A stretch of DNA of 64,000 nucleotides, taken from NCBI RefSeq assembly GCF_019492185.1, contig NZ_JAICCF010000001.1, positions 1,240,001-1,304,000 on the forward strand, in the 5' to 3' direction. Numbering within the stretch: the first letter of the stretch is position 1; every line of letters begins with the position of its first letter. The stretch is from Chitinophaga rhizophila (lineage in GTDB: Bacteria; Bacteroidota; Bacteroidia; Chitinophagales; Chitinophagaceae). Both the position numbers and the translations under genes were made by a program. The notes under the pieces were generated by a model. It was given only the letters and a program-made list of their open reading frames with translations, made no database searches and had not been told where the DNA came from. Below, in pieces: positions 63,254 through 64,000 of this stretch.

Positions 63254-64000
63254 TTAGTTAATAACTACGGCTTCTTCAAATCTTGACATGATCTTACCGA
63301 CAGACAGATTGTCCTCCGCGTATACACGTCCATTCCTTGCTATTTCTGCAGCGTTGTCCTGCATCGCTCTGATTACACCATCAGTAAGCGCCTGCTGATC
63401 TTCTGCTTTCACCAGTATACCCATGTTGTATTTCTTCACCAGGTCGTGCAGGCTAGTACCGTCATTTGCAGTGATCAGCGCGAGCCCGCCAACTGCAAGA
63501 ATGGTGGTCAGTTTCGATGGCATTACCAGATCGCTTGCATTGCCTTTCTGTATTACCAGATGCACATCTGCCATATTTAGGAAGTGGTTAAACTTCTCAA
63601 ATGGTTGTAAAGGGAAGAAAATTACATTGCTCAATCCCATTGCTTCTGCATCGCCTTTCAGTTTCTCTTTGTAAGGTCCTGAACCACAGATAAGGAACTT
63701 CAGGTTTTTATCCGCTTTCAGTGTCTCTGCTGTCTTCAGGATTGCTTCCAATCCCTGTTTCTCACCAATGGCACCTGAATACAGTACAATCTTATCATTA
63801 ACATCAAATCCGTATTCCGTTTTCAGTTGAACACGATTCTCAATAGGATGGAACAGATTTACATCTACCCAGTTAGGGAAGAAGAAAATGTCCTTTCCTG
63901 CCTTCTCCTGAATCTTACGCATCATCCCATCTGAAATACTGCTAACCATGTCAGCATTTTTAAAGATGTATCGCTCCAGGCCAAACAGCATTTTAATCAA
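63254..64000 (-). CDS. GT4 family glycosyltransferase, 3' part
   Basis: The visible 248 residues are the C-terminal part; the frame stays open to the window edge, so the 5' end is outside. A GT-B glycosyltransferase fold is seen: FFPNWVDVNLFHP, then KIVLYSGAIGEKQGLEAILKTA, then LICGSGPYKEKL, then NMADVHLVIQKG and MPSKLTTILAVGGLALI, the order found in WcaI-like members of family GT4. It would add a sugar to the lipid-linked exopolysaccharide intermediate started by the downstream enzyme. The sugar is unknown. Confidence 0.82.
   Translation of the reverse strand: MIKMLFGLERYIFKNADMVSSISDGMMRKIQEKAGKDIFFFPNWVDVNLFHPIENRVQLKTEYGFDVNDKIVLYSGAIGEKQGLEAILKTAETLKADKNLKFLICGSGPYKEKLKGDAEAMGLSNVIFFPLQPFEKFNHFLNMADVHLVIQKGNASDLVMPSKLTTILAVGGLALITANDGTSLHDLVKKYNMGILVKAEDQQALTDGVIRAMQDNAAEIARNGRVYAEDNLSVGKIMSRFEEAVVIN

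Overview
The window reads as chromosomal DNA of a Bacteroidetes bacterium, most likely a member of Chitinophagaceae (a Chitinophaga-like soil organism). Reasons seen in the sequence: many genes are preceded by the Bacteroidetes promoter element TAnnTTTG, Shine-Dalgarno sequences are scarce, there are DUF5686/carboxypeptidase-like and other Bacteroidetes-specific families, and there is a large sphingolipid and inositol-lipid operon. I see no rRNA, tRNA, IS element, prophage or CRISPR array.

Layout. (1) 1-2174: the 3' end of a pyruvate oxidase gene, a DJ-1/AraC regulator and a RibD-like reductase. (2) 2276-10095: a mannoside-use operon on the minus strand (GH38-like enzyme, class I mannose-6-phosphate isomerase, sugar-porter MFS, ROK kinase) with a divergent GntR/UTRA regulator and a candidate operator over the operon promoter. 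(3) 10138-22377: mostly single genes: an Rnl5-type RNA ligase, a VOC protein, bioA, a lipoprotein, a PAP2 phosphatase, a GH18 lipoprotein, a UPF1-like helicase, a secreted protein of unknown function, a cytoplasmic sulfite-oxidase-like molybdoenzyme and a Clp_N-TPR protein. (4) 22367-33406: a ten-gene minus-strand operon that appears to encode a nearly whole route to (2-hydroxy)ceramide phosphoinositol: serine palmitoyltransferase, bacterial ceramide synthase, CerR reductase, inositol-phosphate synthase, PgpA-type phosphatase, GtrA protein, DUF5686 outer-membrane protein, a CDP-alcohol phosphotransferase fused to DUF4833, a fatty-acid 2-hydroxylase and an Aur1-like PAP2 enzyme. (5) 33407-34651: a 1.2 kb gene-free stretch with a palindromic operator and leader hairpin next to the sphingolipid operon, and a 55-bp tandem repeat. 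(6) 34652-43806: a membrane protein, a low-complexity secreted protein, an AsmA protein, DUF983, DUF892 and the large catalase KatE. (7) 44318-59268: a TPR histidine kinase and NarL-type regulator, then a nitrate assimilation locus: crp/fnr and cobA on one strand; nirB, nirD, an outer-membrane porin, a nitrate transporter, a nitrate reductase fused to its own NAD(P)H dehydrogenase, and a rubredoxin-tailed protein on the other, with an FNR-like box between the two arms. (8) 59428-64000: malate:quinone oxidoreductase, a degenerate histidine-kinase-like protein, and the end of an exopolysaccharide cluster (polyprenyl glycosylphosphotransferase and a partial GT4 glycosyltransferase).

How the genes work together. 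In the lipid operon, Spt, bCerS and CerR would build ceramide; the inositol synthase makes inositol phosphate; the CDP-alcohol enzyme joins it to CDP-diacylglycerol; the PgpA-like phosphatase would yield phosphatidylinositol; and the Aur1-like enzyme would move phosphoinositol to ceramide. The hydroxylase modifies the acyl chain. The GtrA and outer-membrane proteins are unassigned and are candidates for lipid transfer. In the nitrogen locus, nitrate passes the porin and NarK-type carrier, is reduced to nitrite by the fused NasA-type enzyme, then to ammonium by NirBD, with siroheme precursor supplied by CobA.

Limits. All family calls come from reading motifs by eye. Pathway steps are inferred from families and gene order. 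No search or structure prediction was run.
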